A stretch of 64,000 nucleotides of DNA from Lepeophtheirus salmonis (GCF_016086655.4 NC_052140.2:18724001-18788000); one strand, 5' to 3'; numbered from the stretch's first letter, positions 12,521 through 24,672 are shown. The notes: generated by a model from the sequence alone, not told the origin. Made by a program: numbers and translations.

Positions 12521-13373
12521 CAGTGTGTTCGATTTAAATCTGAACATTTACTAATTCAATAATTAGTTAAGATAAAGTGATTGAAATTAATTCATATTTG
12601 GATAAATTAAAGCATACACAATTAATTGCAAAATAAAACAAAACTGAGCTCTTTATAATACGTACAAGTTAGAAAATGACATTTGAATGTAATCGACGAA
12701 TTTCTTACTGCTGAGAGGCTCCAGAAACTCCGTCCACGCTGTCAGCAAGTCTGACACCTTAAAGAGGAAAGGACTCAATCAAAAAAAAATAAACTGGACC
12801 CCGTGGAGTTAAAGCAAAGAGCCCTGGCCAAGCCTCTCAAGTCCTTGAGGATCCATGCAAGAGATATGAGATATCACCAAGACAATCCAAAGAGCTATTT
12901 AAAATGGGTGGAAGTAGTTTTTTGAGGGTGGAGAAGCCATTTTTGACACTAGCAATGAAAGAAAACCATCTTCTCTCTTGTAAGACTATTTTGAATGAGT
13001 CCTTTGGAACACTTTTTTACACTTTTGGCCTCCCCCTACAGCCCTGGTGTCAATCTCCTTGACTACAACTATTCAGTACATGTCAAGGTGAAGGCATGCA
13101 TTGTCGGTCATCCAAACACCGAGATCATCAAAGCCACTGTCAGCTAGCAATTAGACGCTATGAAAGAGTTCTACATCTGCAGGGGGTGTCAGGTCTTTTG
13201 CCTCCCCCTGAAAGCCCTTAATGCCGCTAAGGGTCTATATTAATGATTAATAGGGCTCATACTCAAATTTATTTATTGTACTAATTTTATTGAAATTATA
13301 TTGTTAATTGATAAATCATATATTGCTAAATTTTAAAATTCAAAAGGGTTAAGATTTGAATAGACCTCTCGGT
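12521..13373 (+). mobile_element. Internally deleted mariner element (family A)
   Basis: The element starts right after a TA (12519-12520) with CAGTGTGTTCGATTTAAATC. Its other end, reverse complemented, gives a related sequence (GACCGAGAGGTCTATTCAAA), so both terminal inverted repeats survive. Inside, the degraded transposase N-terminus is visible: GAGCTC at about 12646-12651, a helix-turn-helix region near 12710-12760, KLDPVELKQRALAKPLKSL and HAR near 12798-12865. The C-terminal part is YSPGVNLLDY (about 13037-13066), VKVKACIVGHPNTE and an ending near 13190-13230. The central catalytic region is missing. The junction, tttttacacttttggcct near 13014-13031, is shared with the copies at 35260 and 60800. 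Unable to make its own transposase. Confidence 0.8.
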
Positions 13374-14439
13374 CATTAGGAAGGTCTCAGTTTATCAAAA
13401 TTAGGATAGGGTTTCTAGCAAACTATAATTTATTGCTCCAAGAGTGAAGGAAATTAGTTTCATACCACTTTTATATCAAATTGGATGTGTTAGAGTGAAC
13501 TTTAAACATTAAAATTAAAATATGGATGAAGGATTTTCTTTTGGAATGTGTTCACGTGTTCAATGCGGTTAGTTTTGATCCCCGATTGATCGAAATAATA
13601 AGCACCTTACTGGAACATCTGATTGCACTCTATACCACCACTTACTCTAGTTCGTGCATTTAATAGACTCTACAGGGCAATTCATATCTTTTTGGAACAA
13701 AGTTTGATCGTTTAGAGTAGTTGGATAGAGCCTCAACAGTAAAAAAAAACTTTAGCATCACTAAAAACAATGCCAGAGTTCAACAAACTAGAAATTTTTT
13801 TTTCTTTCTCTTCTTTGATAAATGAAAATTATCCAAAAAAAAGTTTAACCAAAATTTGTGGACAATTGATCAACTATTTATCACAAACAAATTTAAAATG
13901 ACATCATTAAATTTATATGAAATATATCATTTCCATTTGAACTCCAATATTTCCTAGATATATTACTATCTTTATTTTACAATTCAGGAAGGATTTGAAA
14001 TACACAAGTAGTATTACTTTTTCCCAAATTATTTATGACACTTAACTTGACCTCGATATTATCTGAAAAAAAAAATTTACTACTTATAATTTTAGTGGTT
14101 ACCCTTGAGGTATTACCAATACATCTCATCCGGTCAAATTAATTGTAAAAAATTTGGATTTTGGAGTATATGACGCAGAAATTTTGGAAGCAAGAAAATA
14201 ACAAAGATAAGATTCTCTCCCCAAAAATAAAAACATTTTAAGCCACAAAACCTTTGCAGTTTTTATTCAGAAAAAAATTGTTGTGCTAAATAAATTAAAT
14301 TATTCAAAAAGCTAAGTTGTAAACTGCGTGCAAACGCAAAATATATATGTGTAGTGATAAAATCGTGTGTATTTCCAGCAAGTTAAAAAAAATCAATTTT
14401 GTAACCCTGCCAATTTATAGATGTTTCTTTAGGCTACAA
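13374..14439. other. AT-rich stretch, nothing recognised
   Basis: No convincing coding or repeat structure between the deleted mariner and the LTR-like repeat. Confidence 0.5.
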
Positions 14440-14715
14440 TCAACTGTGAAAATGGAAGAGGGTGATCTAGAAATGAACAAGAAATACTGACAAGAACTAC
14501 TTCTATGTCGATCCTAATTCTACTTCAAGTCCAACAAGGACTTACAACTATAACTCAACAAATCAATTAAGTTACTCTCTTTTTATTATGAGCAAATACA
14601 AATATTCAATCAGGTATTAAATATTTTAAAGAAAGGAAGTTCACTTCTAAGGAATAAAAATAAAATAACAACTCTCGAGGAACAGAAAATTAATTCTTCA
14701 GATTACCAATTTTAA
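14440..14715 (+). repeat. LTR-like dispersed repeat, copy 1
   Basis: Shares an ordered set of words with copies at 43560-43860 and 45573-45900: atcctaattctacttc, aagtccaacaaggactta, taactcaacaaatca, and an ending like ttcagattaccaattt. The best-preserved copy (45573) starts TGTTATG and has a TATA-like box, which is why an LTR origin is proposed. No coding sequence lies next to this copy, so it could be a solo LTR. Orientation is given by the TATA-like side being upstream. Confidence 0.45.
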
Positions 14716-15440
14716 GTAAATAGGCCAGTAAAAAATACACACGATTTACATGACTATATATGTGCGAGCCAATTCACGATTTCTCCTAATTCTAATACAA
14801 TAAGGTTTTTTCCCCCATGAAATTTGGTTGTGAAGCCTCACAAAATGACTAAAAATAACAATGCTGATGTTATTTGTAAACAATTTTTTGTGGAAAATAT
14901 ATTAATATAAAAAAAGATACAAAGAAAATTATGGATATACTAGTAATTCCTTTTTGAGTATAAAATTCGAACAAATAAAGATTGATTCTCATTATATATT
15001 TCTTTTATAATAAAGTAGTCCTAATAGATCCTCATATACAATAATGCAATGTAATAAATATCATAAATGTCGGTGTGCCTCTACATAATACAAACATCTA
15101 ATGAACAATATTAGGCTGAAAAAAGAAACCAGTAATATTATACTGCGGATGTATTGATGTGAAAACATTAAGTCTCATTGAATTACGTTCTACATTATTT
15201 TTTTTTTTTAAACCATCATAAAATAGAGTGGGTCGAAAATGAAAGTCTTATAAATTGAGTATAAGAAGATATCGGTAAATTTCTGGTAATCTGAAAAACT
15301 ATTAAATTTCACACAATTGAACATACGTGTATTTTGTAAGTTCCCAAGTCCAACTAAAACTATATATAAATATAAATTTGTGAATTGGTGTGGTAAAAGA
15401 TATCCGCTATTTTTTTAATTGATTTTTTAAAAAAAGAGTT
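14716..15440. other. AT-rich stretch, nothing recognised
   Basis: Short A/T runs only. Ends at the mariner fragment that follows. Confidence 0.5.
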
Positions 15441-15690
15441 GATTATTGATAATCTCCTTGGCAATCAAAATAGTGCTTACGTAACGGTCAAGATTGACAA
15501 TTTCCATGATTTTTTTCAAATTTTCGACAATAGGGCTTGCACTTTTTACAACAAAATTATCAAAAGGGAATCGATGAAATAGAAATTGCGGGTGATTCGC
15601 TGTTACTATATTATACCATCAAGTTTTTAGCCTCCTCAAAAAACACTTTCGAGTATGGCATATTGTCTCTTACCTGGTGTCCATCTTTGA
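15441..15690 (-). pseudogene. Mariner transposase N-terminal remnant (family C)
   Basis: The minus strand reads VTANHPQFLFHRFPFDNF and then VENLKKIMEIVNLDRYVSTI followed by LIAKEI. This is the pattern of the mariner DNA-binding region: first helix-turn-helix, W/F-F-x-R-F-R linker, V-E-N-x-x-K-I-M-E-I-V, then V-S-x-R-S-I-A-K-E-L. A second copy of the same region and orientation lies at 51771-52060 and matches in the segment caatcaaaatagtgcttac. The GRP linker is damaged and no catalytic domain follows downstream. Confidence 0.65.
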
Positions 15691-16179
15691 CGTTTCCTCA
15701 CTGAATCAAAAAATCCTAAAAACTGATAAAAAGAATTTGCAGTATCAAATCTTATCTTTCTAACATCATCTAACGTAAATCTATCAAACTTTTAGAACAT
15801 GAAATACACAATACTGAATCCATCGATCGGACAAATAATAGATTTCTTTTGAAACAAATTCATTATTTTATTCACATTTTTTCATACCAGAAATTTATTA
15901 TGATTGTAACCTACACGATTTTGAGTAAATTGAGCTCATAATATTAAACTTCTTTTGACTAGACTTATTATAAGTTGGGCTTTTTTCACAATATTATTAC
16001 CATTGATACAATTGACACATTAAAATTTATACATCGAAATTCGAAAAAATTGATCTTACCTCTCAAAAACCACCTACCTTAATATACACACATATATAAT
16101 TAATTAATTTAATGTATATCACACCCTACCTTCCGAAAAGAAACAAAAAATGTCCCCAAATTAGTTGGTAGTTTTTCAA
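15691..16179. other. AT-rich stretch, nothing recognised
   Basis: No coding-like segment. Lies between two mariner fragments of different families. Confidence 0.5.
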
Positions 16180-16365
16180 TTATGGATTGGAAAGTCGTAG
16201 ATCATGTTCAAGTATTGTTATCTCGATTTGTAAGTAAGCTAGAGAGTTCTGGTTTGTTTTGTAAATAATTGTTTATGCTTTAATATATCCAAGTATTAAT
16301 TAATTTCCCCGTAACTTAATACATTATTGAATTAGTAATTGCTCTGATTTCAATGGTCCACCAGG
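16180..16365 (-). mobile_element. 5' terminal fragment of a family A mariner
   Basis: Read on the minus strand it starts after a TA at 16366-16367 with CCTGGTGGACCATTGAAATC. It continues through the typical family A leader (aaagcataaacaattatttacaaaac, described in pieces) to agctctctagctt. This equals the 5' end of the copies at 12521, 35260 (minus), 52459 and 58991. The transposase region is lost after about 16180. Confidence 0.65.
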
Positions 16366-16877
16366 TATGTTTATATGAAATAAATAAAAGGAAATAAGGA
16401 TTACCTATTTTTCTTTTCTTTTTGTTCAAGATTGTTTTGATGTTCGCAAGCCACATTTATTCAAAAATTGGTGGATCTATATAGTTTTGAATAACTCCTT
16501 CGTAAGGAATAAAGATGTCACATGGATATTTATCGAAATATGTTCTCTTATTTTTTATTAGAATATTAATAAATATTCTGAAAAGAGTCAATAGAGGATA
16601 AATAATATACTTGTCATATGAGACATTTATTTACAAGTATTTTAAATGAAAAAAACTGTCACAAAACAATATATATTCAATGTTTATATATGAATGTATA
16701 TTTACTATATTAGTATCGTTTTTTATTTATTTCCAGACTCTGTAATATATCCCCTTTTGCATTAAAATATAGGATAACTTGAAATAAAGCCTTATAACTA
16801 AAATCTTCTGGATTCACACAGTCTGGTATATTTTGTATACTGCTGGTACAAACATAGAAATATAAATACTATGCTAT

Positions 16878-16977
16878 TGGAAAATTGAGAAATTCTTTTG
16901 TTAATTTTTTATGGAGACATTAAAAATTGGCAAATTGAGAGGTTCTTTTGTTAATTTTTTATGGAGACATTAAAAAC
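16878..16977. repeat. Tandem duplication, two 50-bp units
   Basis: Two adjacent units both contain ttcttttgttaatttttt followed by atggagacattaaaaa, differing at only a few positions. The second unit ends exactly where the hAT-like start at 16978 begins, which may be chance or a replication slip next to an insertion. Confidence 0.8.
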
Positions 16978-17380
16978 TAGTGATGGGAATTGGAGTCTGG
17001 AATTGGGCATTTTTTTCTGGAATCGGTATCATAATCGACATCAGGAAAATAATGTATAATTTACAATTTAGATACTTTTGTTACAATTTGTTACTTTTCT
17101 AAATTATAAAAAAATACTCTATTCAAAAAAAAAAAAATTCAATTTTTATTAACAAATTTAATATTTAAATCTTTTTTTTAAATTTAATATTTGAAATTTT
17201 ATTTAATTTTTTATTTTTCCTTAAAAATATAATTTTCTTGTGTATTTTTGAAAATTTTCTCCAAAAAATATAATAGTTGAATTTTTGTTTTCCAAAAATA
17301 TTTCATTAGAATTTTTTTTTCCAAAAAAATTATTTTTTTAAAATTATTTTACAACTTTTTTTTTTTTTTGTGATAAGCTG
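16978..17380. mobile_element. Second copy of the hAT-like small element, right end unclear
   Basis: Starts TAGTGATGGGAATTGGAGTC. It shares cgacatcaggaaaataatgt and the following A/T-rich body with the element at 7301-7618. After 17100 the sequence becomes runs of ttt/aaa with aatttaatattt repeats. No matching right inverted end was found, so the boundary is approximate. Confidence 0.45.
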
Positions 17381-18264
17381 ATGATTTTTAAAAAAATTGA
17401 GAACAACCATTCCCTTTGATAAAAAAAAGAAATACGAAGCACAAAGTTTGAAAAATTTCTATTATGTTTTTGTTTTAAAATCATCCGTACACTAAACACA
17501 ACAGCTTCCTGTAAAATTAACAAATTTACGTTTTTATACATGTTTACGATCAATTATTTTTTAAGTGTTTAAAAGAAAGATAAAAATATTTAAATGAAAT
17601 GTAGCCTTGTTGCCTATCTGTTTATTCATCTGCGTATCACAGCCCATGAGAGGATAATGATATCAATGGAAATTTACAATTACATTATTTTCCTTAGAGA
17701 TGGGTACCGCCATAGGGCAACTATAGAAAATAAAGATTAGGGTCTCTACTTTGATTTTACAAAGTGTTTAATATTTCTCCAGTGGTTCCGTGTTCCGTCT
17801 TATTATTTGTAAATAATGGGCTCTGTAGCTAATTTAAAGAAAAAACCCTTTTGTATTGAATTTGTGAAGAGATTTTGAAGAATGCATTCCGCACTACATA
17901 GAATAGAGGGGGGGGGAGATACCTAACAGCTATGGACGTCTTTTATTAAATATCTCAGGTTATTCTTCAGGATTTTTCCAGAAAAGGTCTGCCTGACTCT
18001 ACTGATGTTCAATTGCTCAATGTCGACGGAACAATATTATCGTACGTGTGGGGTATCAATTTCAGGTTGTCCCGATGTGTTTCACGTCGTTGCTTATGGC
18101 ACAGCCTCTCACCAAGAAGTTGTGGTAAGTGAAGAAGGGCTTCCTACCCTTTAGTTGTCCAAATGAAGTGAGTTGATGTGATAATTATAGTTCTTCATTA
18201 TTATGTAAAGGAAGGACTTACGGAAAACGGAACACCATTTTGGCCCATAAGGAGTCCAAAGTCG
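17381..18264. other. Mostly unassigned; exon-like segment near 17957-18150
   Basis: Around 17957 an AG is followed by about 32 open codons on + (VILQDFSRKGLPDSTDVQ and on). After a frame change comes CPDVFHVVAYGTASHQEVV, ending at gtggtaagt, a good splice-donor match. The G run at 17909-17917 lies upstream. The minus-strand LINE at 18265-19310 may extend into this part, which argues against a host exon. Confidence 0.3.
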
Positions 18265-19310
18265 CTATTTTTTTTTGTAAGCTCTAATACAACCATATGT
18301 GTTCTTTTCGTTCAGCTGATATCCTGTCTGCATAAAGAAGTTATATTTTATCATTAGAACCCAAAGGTCTTCACTTTTCACCAGCCTGGAAAACCACGAA
18401 TAGTTCAAGTATTTCCAAAGGGATTCAGTGTTTAAACATCCCAACCCCCAAAATGTAAATAGAGGCCTCAATTCTTCTTTTTGATATCTACGGTCTTATT
18501 TTACTACAATATAAGTCATCAAGAATACGATCTATTTTTTGATTTTTTTTCGTTATATGGAATAAATCTCAGCAGATGCAAAAACCTGAGACGTCAATCT
18601 TTAAGCCAAAAAGAGAGGAGAATTGCGAGACCAAAATGATTTGTAAGTTTAATTTATATATTTAAGACCTTTAATCTTGTCATTACTTATTAATTCCTTG
18701 TGCTGACTATTGACCACCTGTAGGAATATGGAAGAGAAAAGTAATCTCTGTGTCTACAGCCTCTTGAACTATGTAACATTTTTTTTTTTCAGGGAAGTCA
18801 ACGAGGAGTGTGGCAATCAAACAGACGAACTGGGGAGGAAATGAATCTCTGATTAGTTGCCAAAGTAAAAAAGTAAAGGAACCTGAGTGAAACACTTTAT
18901 TAAAATGTGTCAAAGATACAAAAATCTTCTTTCTCATTTTCAAATTATCTGATAGAATCCTCAATAATAAAAGGAATGCCTTCGGCTGGTTTTGTTTTCA
19001 TGAATCCTTACTGTTCGCTCATAATAATGCATGGGAAAAATATGCCAATCTCATATTTAGTATTCCCCTTTTTACTAAATATGATAAGTTAAGTAGAGTA
19101 TTTGGTCTGTAATTACTTATATCTAAAACATATTTCCCTTTTTTAGGGAACATCACCTAAGGTCCTGAACAAATGAAATCCTGCACACCACCTTTATCAA
19201 AGATCTCCTTGTAATCAACTTCAAGGACAAGAGCTAAGTCAGAAGCAAAAGTCTTATAAAAATCGATAGGGAGTCCAGATGACACTGACGACTTTACTTT
19301 TTTTATAAGT
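18265..19310 (-). pseudogene. L1/Tx1-like LINE reverse transcriptase pseudogene
   Basis: Reading the minus strand from 19290 downward: SSGLPIDFYKTFASDLALVL (entry motif S-P-G-x-P-x-x-F-Y), then VMFPKKGK and ISNYRPNTLLN (matching I-P-K-K-G and N-x-R-P-I-S-L-L-N). Next comes SLTHFNKVFHSGSFTFLL at about 18860-18910, in the place of palm motif A (L-D-x-x-K-A-F-D-R-V-x-W-x-F-L), with both key aspartates lost. Further on, 18471-18265 gives WGLGCLNTESLWKYLNYSWF followed by SRLVKSEDLWVLMIKYNFF. This matches the C-terminal G-G-L-G-L-x-N-I and W-x-x-R-x-L motifs of L1/Tx1 LINEs. The order fits one element with frameshifts and stops. The endonuclease and the palm C motif were not located. Confidence 0.7.
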
Positions 19311-20389
19311 AGATAAGTATTCTAAAATTACACTGCATTTAAATAACATTTATTTTCTCCCAATTTATCCTAGTCTGGTTCCCCAAATTAGAATATTTAT
19401 TCTTCTATAAAACTTCCTGCCAATAGCTTGAATTATTGTGTCGCCAACTATTGCAAAAATGGCACATTATTTTTTTTTCTTAGATTAACAAAAGAAAGTG
19501 CCAATTTGGATGACTCTAACTTGATTACTTTTTTTTACATACCCGCAAGTCATATATTTTACAACTCTAGCACTATTGCTGGGACCAATAAATATATATG
19601 TATATTTTTTTAATTTCATAAATCTTTATATGCAAGAGGAAATAATCTTTCAAAGATTACAGGACAAGAATAAATCACTTTTTTTCATACTAAAAGATAA
19701 GATTTGTTTTCTATAAAGCAACAAAGTAAGTTGGTTCATTCAATTCATTATATACATCTCTCTTACCTTGCGTATCCTTTGTATTTATTACAAAATAATA
19801 TCTGCCGAGTCTTGATTGATCTATAAAATAAAAGTGAAAAAAAAATAATATTTTTTTTATGTTTCAATTTTTTAAGAGCAAAGAATAATGAGGAGTTTCT
19901 ATTAAAAAATTGTCATCAAGTCATTTTACTGTTACGCAAAATAGTCATCTAATTATATTTGTATAACATTCTGTCATAAATTGTACTATTTCCCCAACTC
20001 TTTATTTTTCATGAATTAATTTGTAATAGAAATCTAAGTACCGTAAAAAAAAGCTAATTCAAAAAGTTTTAATAATATTTTGACAAATTTTATAAGTTTT
20101 AAATGATATTTGTATTAGAAGATCTTTATATATATATCTTGTGTTTTTAGAAACACTGCTTTAGATTGATTATCAAAAAAATATATATATATTTTTTATT
20201 TATTGGGTTGGTTTAGGCTAGTGGCTAAAAAAAAGCTCAATATAGTCGACTCGTGATAAAATATAAAAAAACATTATGATAAAGAATAATAAAACAATAT
20301 TATAAAATCTTATCAAATAATATGGTAAAAGGAAATGATATAATGTGGTGTGGAATTAAATTAGATAATTTGTTAAAGAGTCTCTTAAA
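19311..20389. other. AT-rich stretch, nothing recognised
   Basis: Runs of A and T (for example 19839-19860 and 20176-20202). No coding-like segment. May include the 3' tail of the downstream minus-strand LINE. Confidence 0.5.
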
Positions 20390-22930
20390 ACCCTAAAGTG
20401 AAGACGTTCTTCTCACCTCTTTGGGGAGGCGTTTCTTCCATACCTGTATAGTGTTATAAAAAAACTATGTTGGAGATAATTAGTATTGGTCGATGGCTGA
20501 ACTAAATAAAAATCAGAAGACGACCTAGTGTTGTACACCTTACAAAATACATTGGGCTTGATATTACAATTAGTCAGTCCATTAATAACTTTAAACATCA
20601 TAACCACATCCTCAAGTTTACTACTCTTTTCAAGCAACAAAAGCCCGACTAGATGAAAACAAACCTCATAGGATATATTGCTCCATACTATCATAATATA
20701 TCCTTTATGTACATTTTCAAGAGCTTTGATTTCCTTTCTATAAATTGGATTCCACAACTTAGAAGTGCAGTTTAAAATAGGCATAAAATATGCTTCATTA
20801 AGCTTTTTTATCAGCTTCACATTTCTGGTTTTAAAACTCCTTTTAACAAACCCAAGCGCTCTATTTGTTTTCTTACAATATTGTTGCTGAATTTCATATA
20901 ATAAGATGTTAGCACCCCAAGATCCTTAAACACACCCACATTCTTCATCCCTCCAAGATCAACAGCACTGCCCCGAAAAATCATAATGGAGCTCTTCTCA
21001 AGATTTACAGGAATTCTCCATCAGTCAATCGACCTCAGAAATTCTCTGAGGTCATGTTTGGCCTCCTCTTCTGAGTGGCAAACAAGCTTTGTGTCGTCAG
21101 TATAAATATATATTTTGGATCAGAGGTTGTCCCACAGGTCGTGAATATAGACCGAGAATAGAGTAGGTCCACGGGTACTCCCCCAAGGTACAGAGGATGG
21201 AAACCCTACTGAAGCTGATCCAATACTGATTATCAGAACTCGCTGTTCTCAATTTTTGAGCCAAGATGAAATCCACTGACATAGTTCACCCATAATCCCA
21301 ATGCATTATGGTTTGTGTTCGAGCCTACCATGCAGCACCTTGTCGAACGCATTCCTGATGTCAAAATATAAGACATATGTATCCAGTGAGGAGTCCCTAC
21401 TTCGAGAGACATCATCCCAGAACGATAAAAGGTTTGTAAAACAAGACCTTCCACTTCAGAATCCAAGTTGTCAGGAAGAAATCAAATTGTGTTTGTCAAA
21501 AAATTTCTCACTTTAGAATTGATTATTTTCTCCATTAATCGAGACATCTGGTTTGTGATGAAAATTGGTTGGTAATTACGAACATCCTTATGGCTTCCTT
21601 TTTTGTGTATCGGGATAATATTGGCGTATTTCCAGTCAAACGGCACCACTCCCTCCTGTATCGACTTGTTGAATATCATTGTAAGAGGGAAGTAAATAAC
21701 ATTACTAGTCTTCTTCAAGAAGAAAGTAAAAATACCATCAGGACCCGACGAGAAAGAGTTATTGAGGGATTGGCTTTTAGGACAAATAATTCTTCAAAGA
21801 AAATATTGAATTGGCGAGGACGGTTATCCGGGAGTGGTTGATCAATGTAGGGAGTCTCAGAATCTGTTGAGTAAACTGAGTGAAAGAAGTCGTTAAAAAG
21901 ATTTGTAAAGCTACGGTAATCGGTCATTCGAGTACTGTCATCCAATTCAAATTCGTTCAAAAAATCATATTGAGCGGCCCAGATTTGTAATTCATAAAAG
22001 AAAAAAACAGGCTTGAAGTTATTTTTATGAAAATTAGCTAACAATTTACTTTCAAAATAACGCCTACTCGAAGACACCAGAAGTTTAACAGCCTTTTGGA
22101 AAGCTTTATACCTTTCTAGGATCTGAGGACATGGGAGTTTTGTGTATCGACACCAATATTTTCTTTTCTTCTTTGATAATAAGATGATGCTCCGATTAGT
22201 ACATGGAGAACCTTATTATTATATTTTTTGGGAACGTACTTATCAATAAGGGAGTGAAGTATATCACGAAATGTAGACCACATGTCCTCAACACCTGGTA
22301 CAATATTCGAGGAGGTATTCGGGGTAGAGAAGAGTTAAACCCACTCAATGGATAACAAGCTCGTTTGGACTGCTATGTCATTGGAGGTTTTAAAATATAG
22401 AGTGTGGGTGGGTAACTCGTCTGTATTTTTCAACTTGGCGATGTAATCAGCATCAATAACAATAGGTAGGGATCTGAGAGGGACACCTCCATCATTACCT
22501 CGGTCTTAATATTACATGATGAAATATAGAGGACAAGATCTAACATGTTTCCTTTAATATGTGTAGATTCCGTGATGTATTGGTCGAGAAAGGAGTCAAG
22601 AAAAGCCAGGATAAGTAAATTTGCTGAGTTAGAATAAGGTGTCAGAATATTCCAGTCTACTGCAGGAATATTGAAGCCCCTGCACATTATGATTGAGTTA
22701 TTAATTTTTTTATGAACGAAGATAGCGCAAGATCACTTTTGCTATCGGAGATGGAGGATCTGTATATACACATACATTTCAAATTTTGAGGTTGAATCGT
22801 ACACTGTTGAAAAATTTTACCGGAGTGTTCCTTAAGATTAAAAACTCTTGTATAATTACAGCACTAGATAAAGACCCCTCCCCCTTTGGATTTGGTGGAT
22901 TTAAATGATATTTAACGTTTGTGTTGTCAT
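20390..22930 (-). pseudogene. CR1/Jockey-like LINE ORF2 (endonuclease + reverse transcriptase), broken
   Basis: The longest element remnant in the window. On the minus strand, 22687-22430 carries the endonuclease: RGFNIPAVDWN, where active enzymes have G-D-F-N, so the catalytic Asp is lost; FLDQYITESTHIKGNMLDLV; and SDPYLL instead of S-D-H, so the catalytic His is lost. The connector is at 22077-21715. Reverse transcriptase entry SSGPDGIF crosses a frameshift near 21715-21755. Then come VPFDWKYANIIPIHKKGS and NYQPIFITNQMSRLMEKII (21650-21520), FDIRNAFDKVLH (motif A, about 21370), SVPWGSTRGPTLFSVYIHDL (motif B, about 21200-21140) and YTDDTKL (motif C, about 21100, Asp pair kept). The C-terminal open stretch 20820-20413 (YFMPILNCTSKLWNP, then a KALENVHKG region) matches the usual end. 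At least four frame changes make it a pseudogene. Confidence 0.85.
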
Positions 22931-23339
22931 TTAACCATTCAAGACTATCTTTTAACATTTAAAAAAATTAACTATTATATTCCATATCTGTAAGGCCTTT
23001 AAAATAGGAAAAACCATTTTAAATAAAATTGTTTTACTTTTTTTTGACATTTTTAACAATATATATATCCTACATGTAAATAGCTATAATAGCTATATGT
23101 ACTTTTTATTGCATTCAAAACAAAACGTAAAACTTAATTTGATACAATTGTAACAGTAAACTTCAAAATAGTATTTCCTTATTCTTTGGTGGGAAATTTA
23201 ATTTAAAAATAAAGATTACCTTATATTAAAGCATGTTTGAAAAGTTAAAAGTTGCGTCAAGGGTACACCAATGTTCATAAATTCAATATTGATTACTGCG
23301 CTCAATTTGATTTTGATTGATGGCTAAGATGTTCAACAA
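22931..23339. other. AT-rich stretch, nothing recognised
   Basis: Beyond the endonuclease end of the LINE no further coding similarity was seen. An ORF1 for that LINE is not visible. Confidence 0.5.
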
Positions 23340-23640
23340 TGAAGAAATTACACCTTCCAACAAAACAGTACACTGCCCCACAAGGCCAAAAAAGTGCAGG
23401 ATGTCTACAGCACCAAATGTTCTCACTTTTGAATCTTACCTTTTTGGACCTGAACCCATTAAATTTATATGTCTTTAGATGGGTAAAAAATTAGGCCTGT
23501 GCTAAGTATCATGTCTGTAGAGGCCCTGAAGAAGGTATACAATTGTAAAGCTGGATCCGTAAAAAGTCGCCTGGGCCAGTTGAAGCTTCTGCTGCCGTGT
23601 GGGCAGGGGTATAAAGAGAGACAGATCTCATTATGAATAT
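23340..23640 (+). pseudogene. Mariner transposase C-terminal remnant
   Basis: FQQNSTLPHKAKKVQDV at about 23356-23408 is the second catalytic motif (F-Q-Q-D-x-A-P-x-H-K-A) with Asp changed to Asn. After a frame change comes TFLDLNPLNLYVFRW, corresponding to S-P-D-L-N-P-L-D with the final Asp changed to Asn. A degraded C-terminus follows to about 23640, near an AATAAA-like word at 23654. Both catalytic changes mean no activity. Lineage not assigned. Confidence 0.65.
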
Positions 23641-24672
23641 TTCAATGCCATTAAATAAAGCTTTTAAAAAAAAATGGTTCTACTCTAGTTTGTTATTAGC
23701 CTTTAAAATTTTACCAATGTATGTGAACCATCCTGTACCCTAGTTGTTTAAATATTATGCATTTTATTTTTGAAGACTTTTGTAAAATATTGTTTATTTA
23801 TTATTGTTTGGAGCCCTATAAAAATGTTTATCAAAATAGTTTACATCATAAAAGCCAGTTCTTTATTCATAAAATAAATCAATAACGACAATTTAATTTT
23901 CTTAAAAATTATCAAAGTACATATCCAAATTTTGGGTGTTGGAACCGGTTCGATAACATATGATTTGTGACAACACTAATCTATAGCTAATTACATACAC
24001 TCATTGCATCCATAATCATTATATTTATATCTATATTAATCCATTATTATGAAGGATAAAATGATAGGTTGTACTATAAATTTATATTAAAATATAATAG
24101 TTTTTGTAATAACTCATTTGTACAAATACTAAAACAAACGTAAAATCCCTATTTAACAGCATAATATACTAAAGAAATTATCTTAAACATAATATAATAG
24201 TTTTATAACTCAAATAAAAAGATAATTAAATAGTAATGGAAACTATAAAATCTCACCAGATAATTGGTTATACAGGAGTAAATTGGTCCCTGGAAGTCAT
24301 CACTGATAGTTCCTCCTTTATCTTAGCACGTTTTATATATTGTATATGATACATTGTATACATGTATATATTTACAGCAAAGTTTGGTTGTATTAATGTT
24401 GGTATATACGAATGAAAAATAGAGCTCATTGATACAGTGACGTGATCAGAGCCACCCTAAAAGTTTCTAATGCCCCCCCCCCTAATTTTTATCATATTTA
24501 TAATTAGTTTTTATCTTTATTTTTTTTGTTATCACAAATAGAATCCAACATGGTCGAACAAATCAGTCGGAAATTTAGCAAGCATACGTATAAATTAACC
24601 AAACTTGTTCCTATTATATTTTTATGTTTCCGCAGTACTAAACATCCTTTCCATTCTATCTTTTTATATACT
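23641..24672. other. AT-rich stretch with a C homopolymer
   Basis: A run of ten C residues at 24473-24482 stands out from the AT-rich surroundings. Nothing coding recognised. Confidence 0.5.

Noticed and set aside
12521..13373. Possible functional transposase gene
   Set aside because: Catalytic centre is deleted and stops occur in every frame.
17957..18150. Plus-strand exon-like text ending at a good splice donor
   Set aside because: The two open parts are in different frames with no room for an intron between them, and the minus-strand LINE probably continues here. Kept only as a remark in the feature list.
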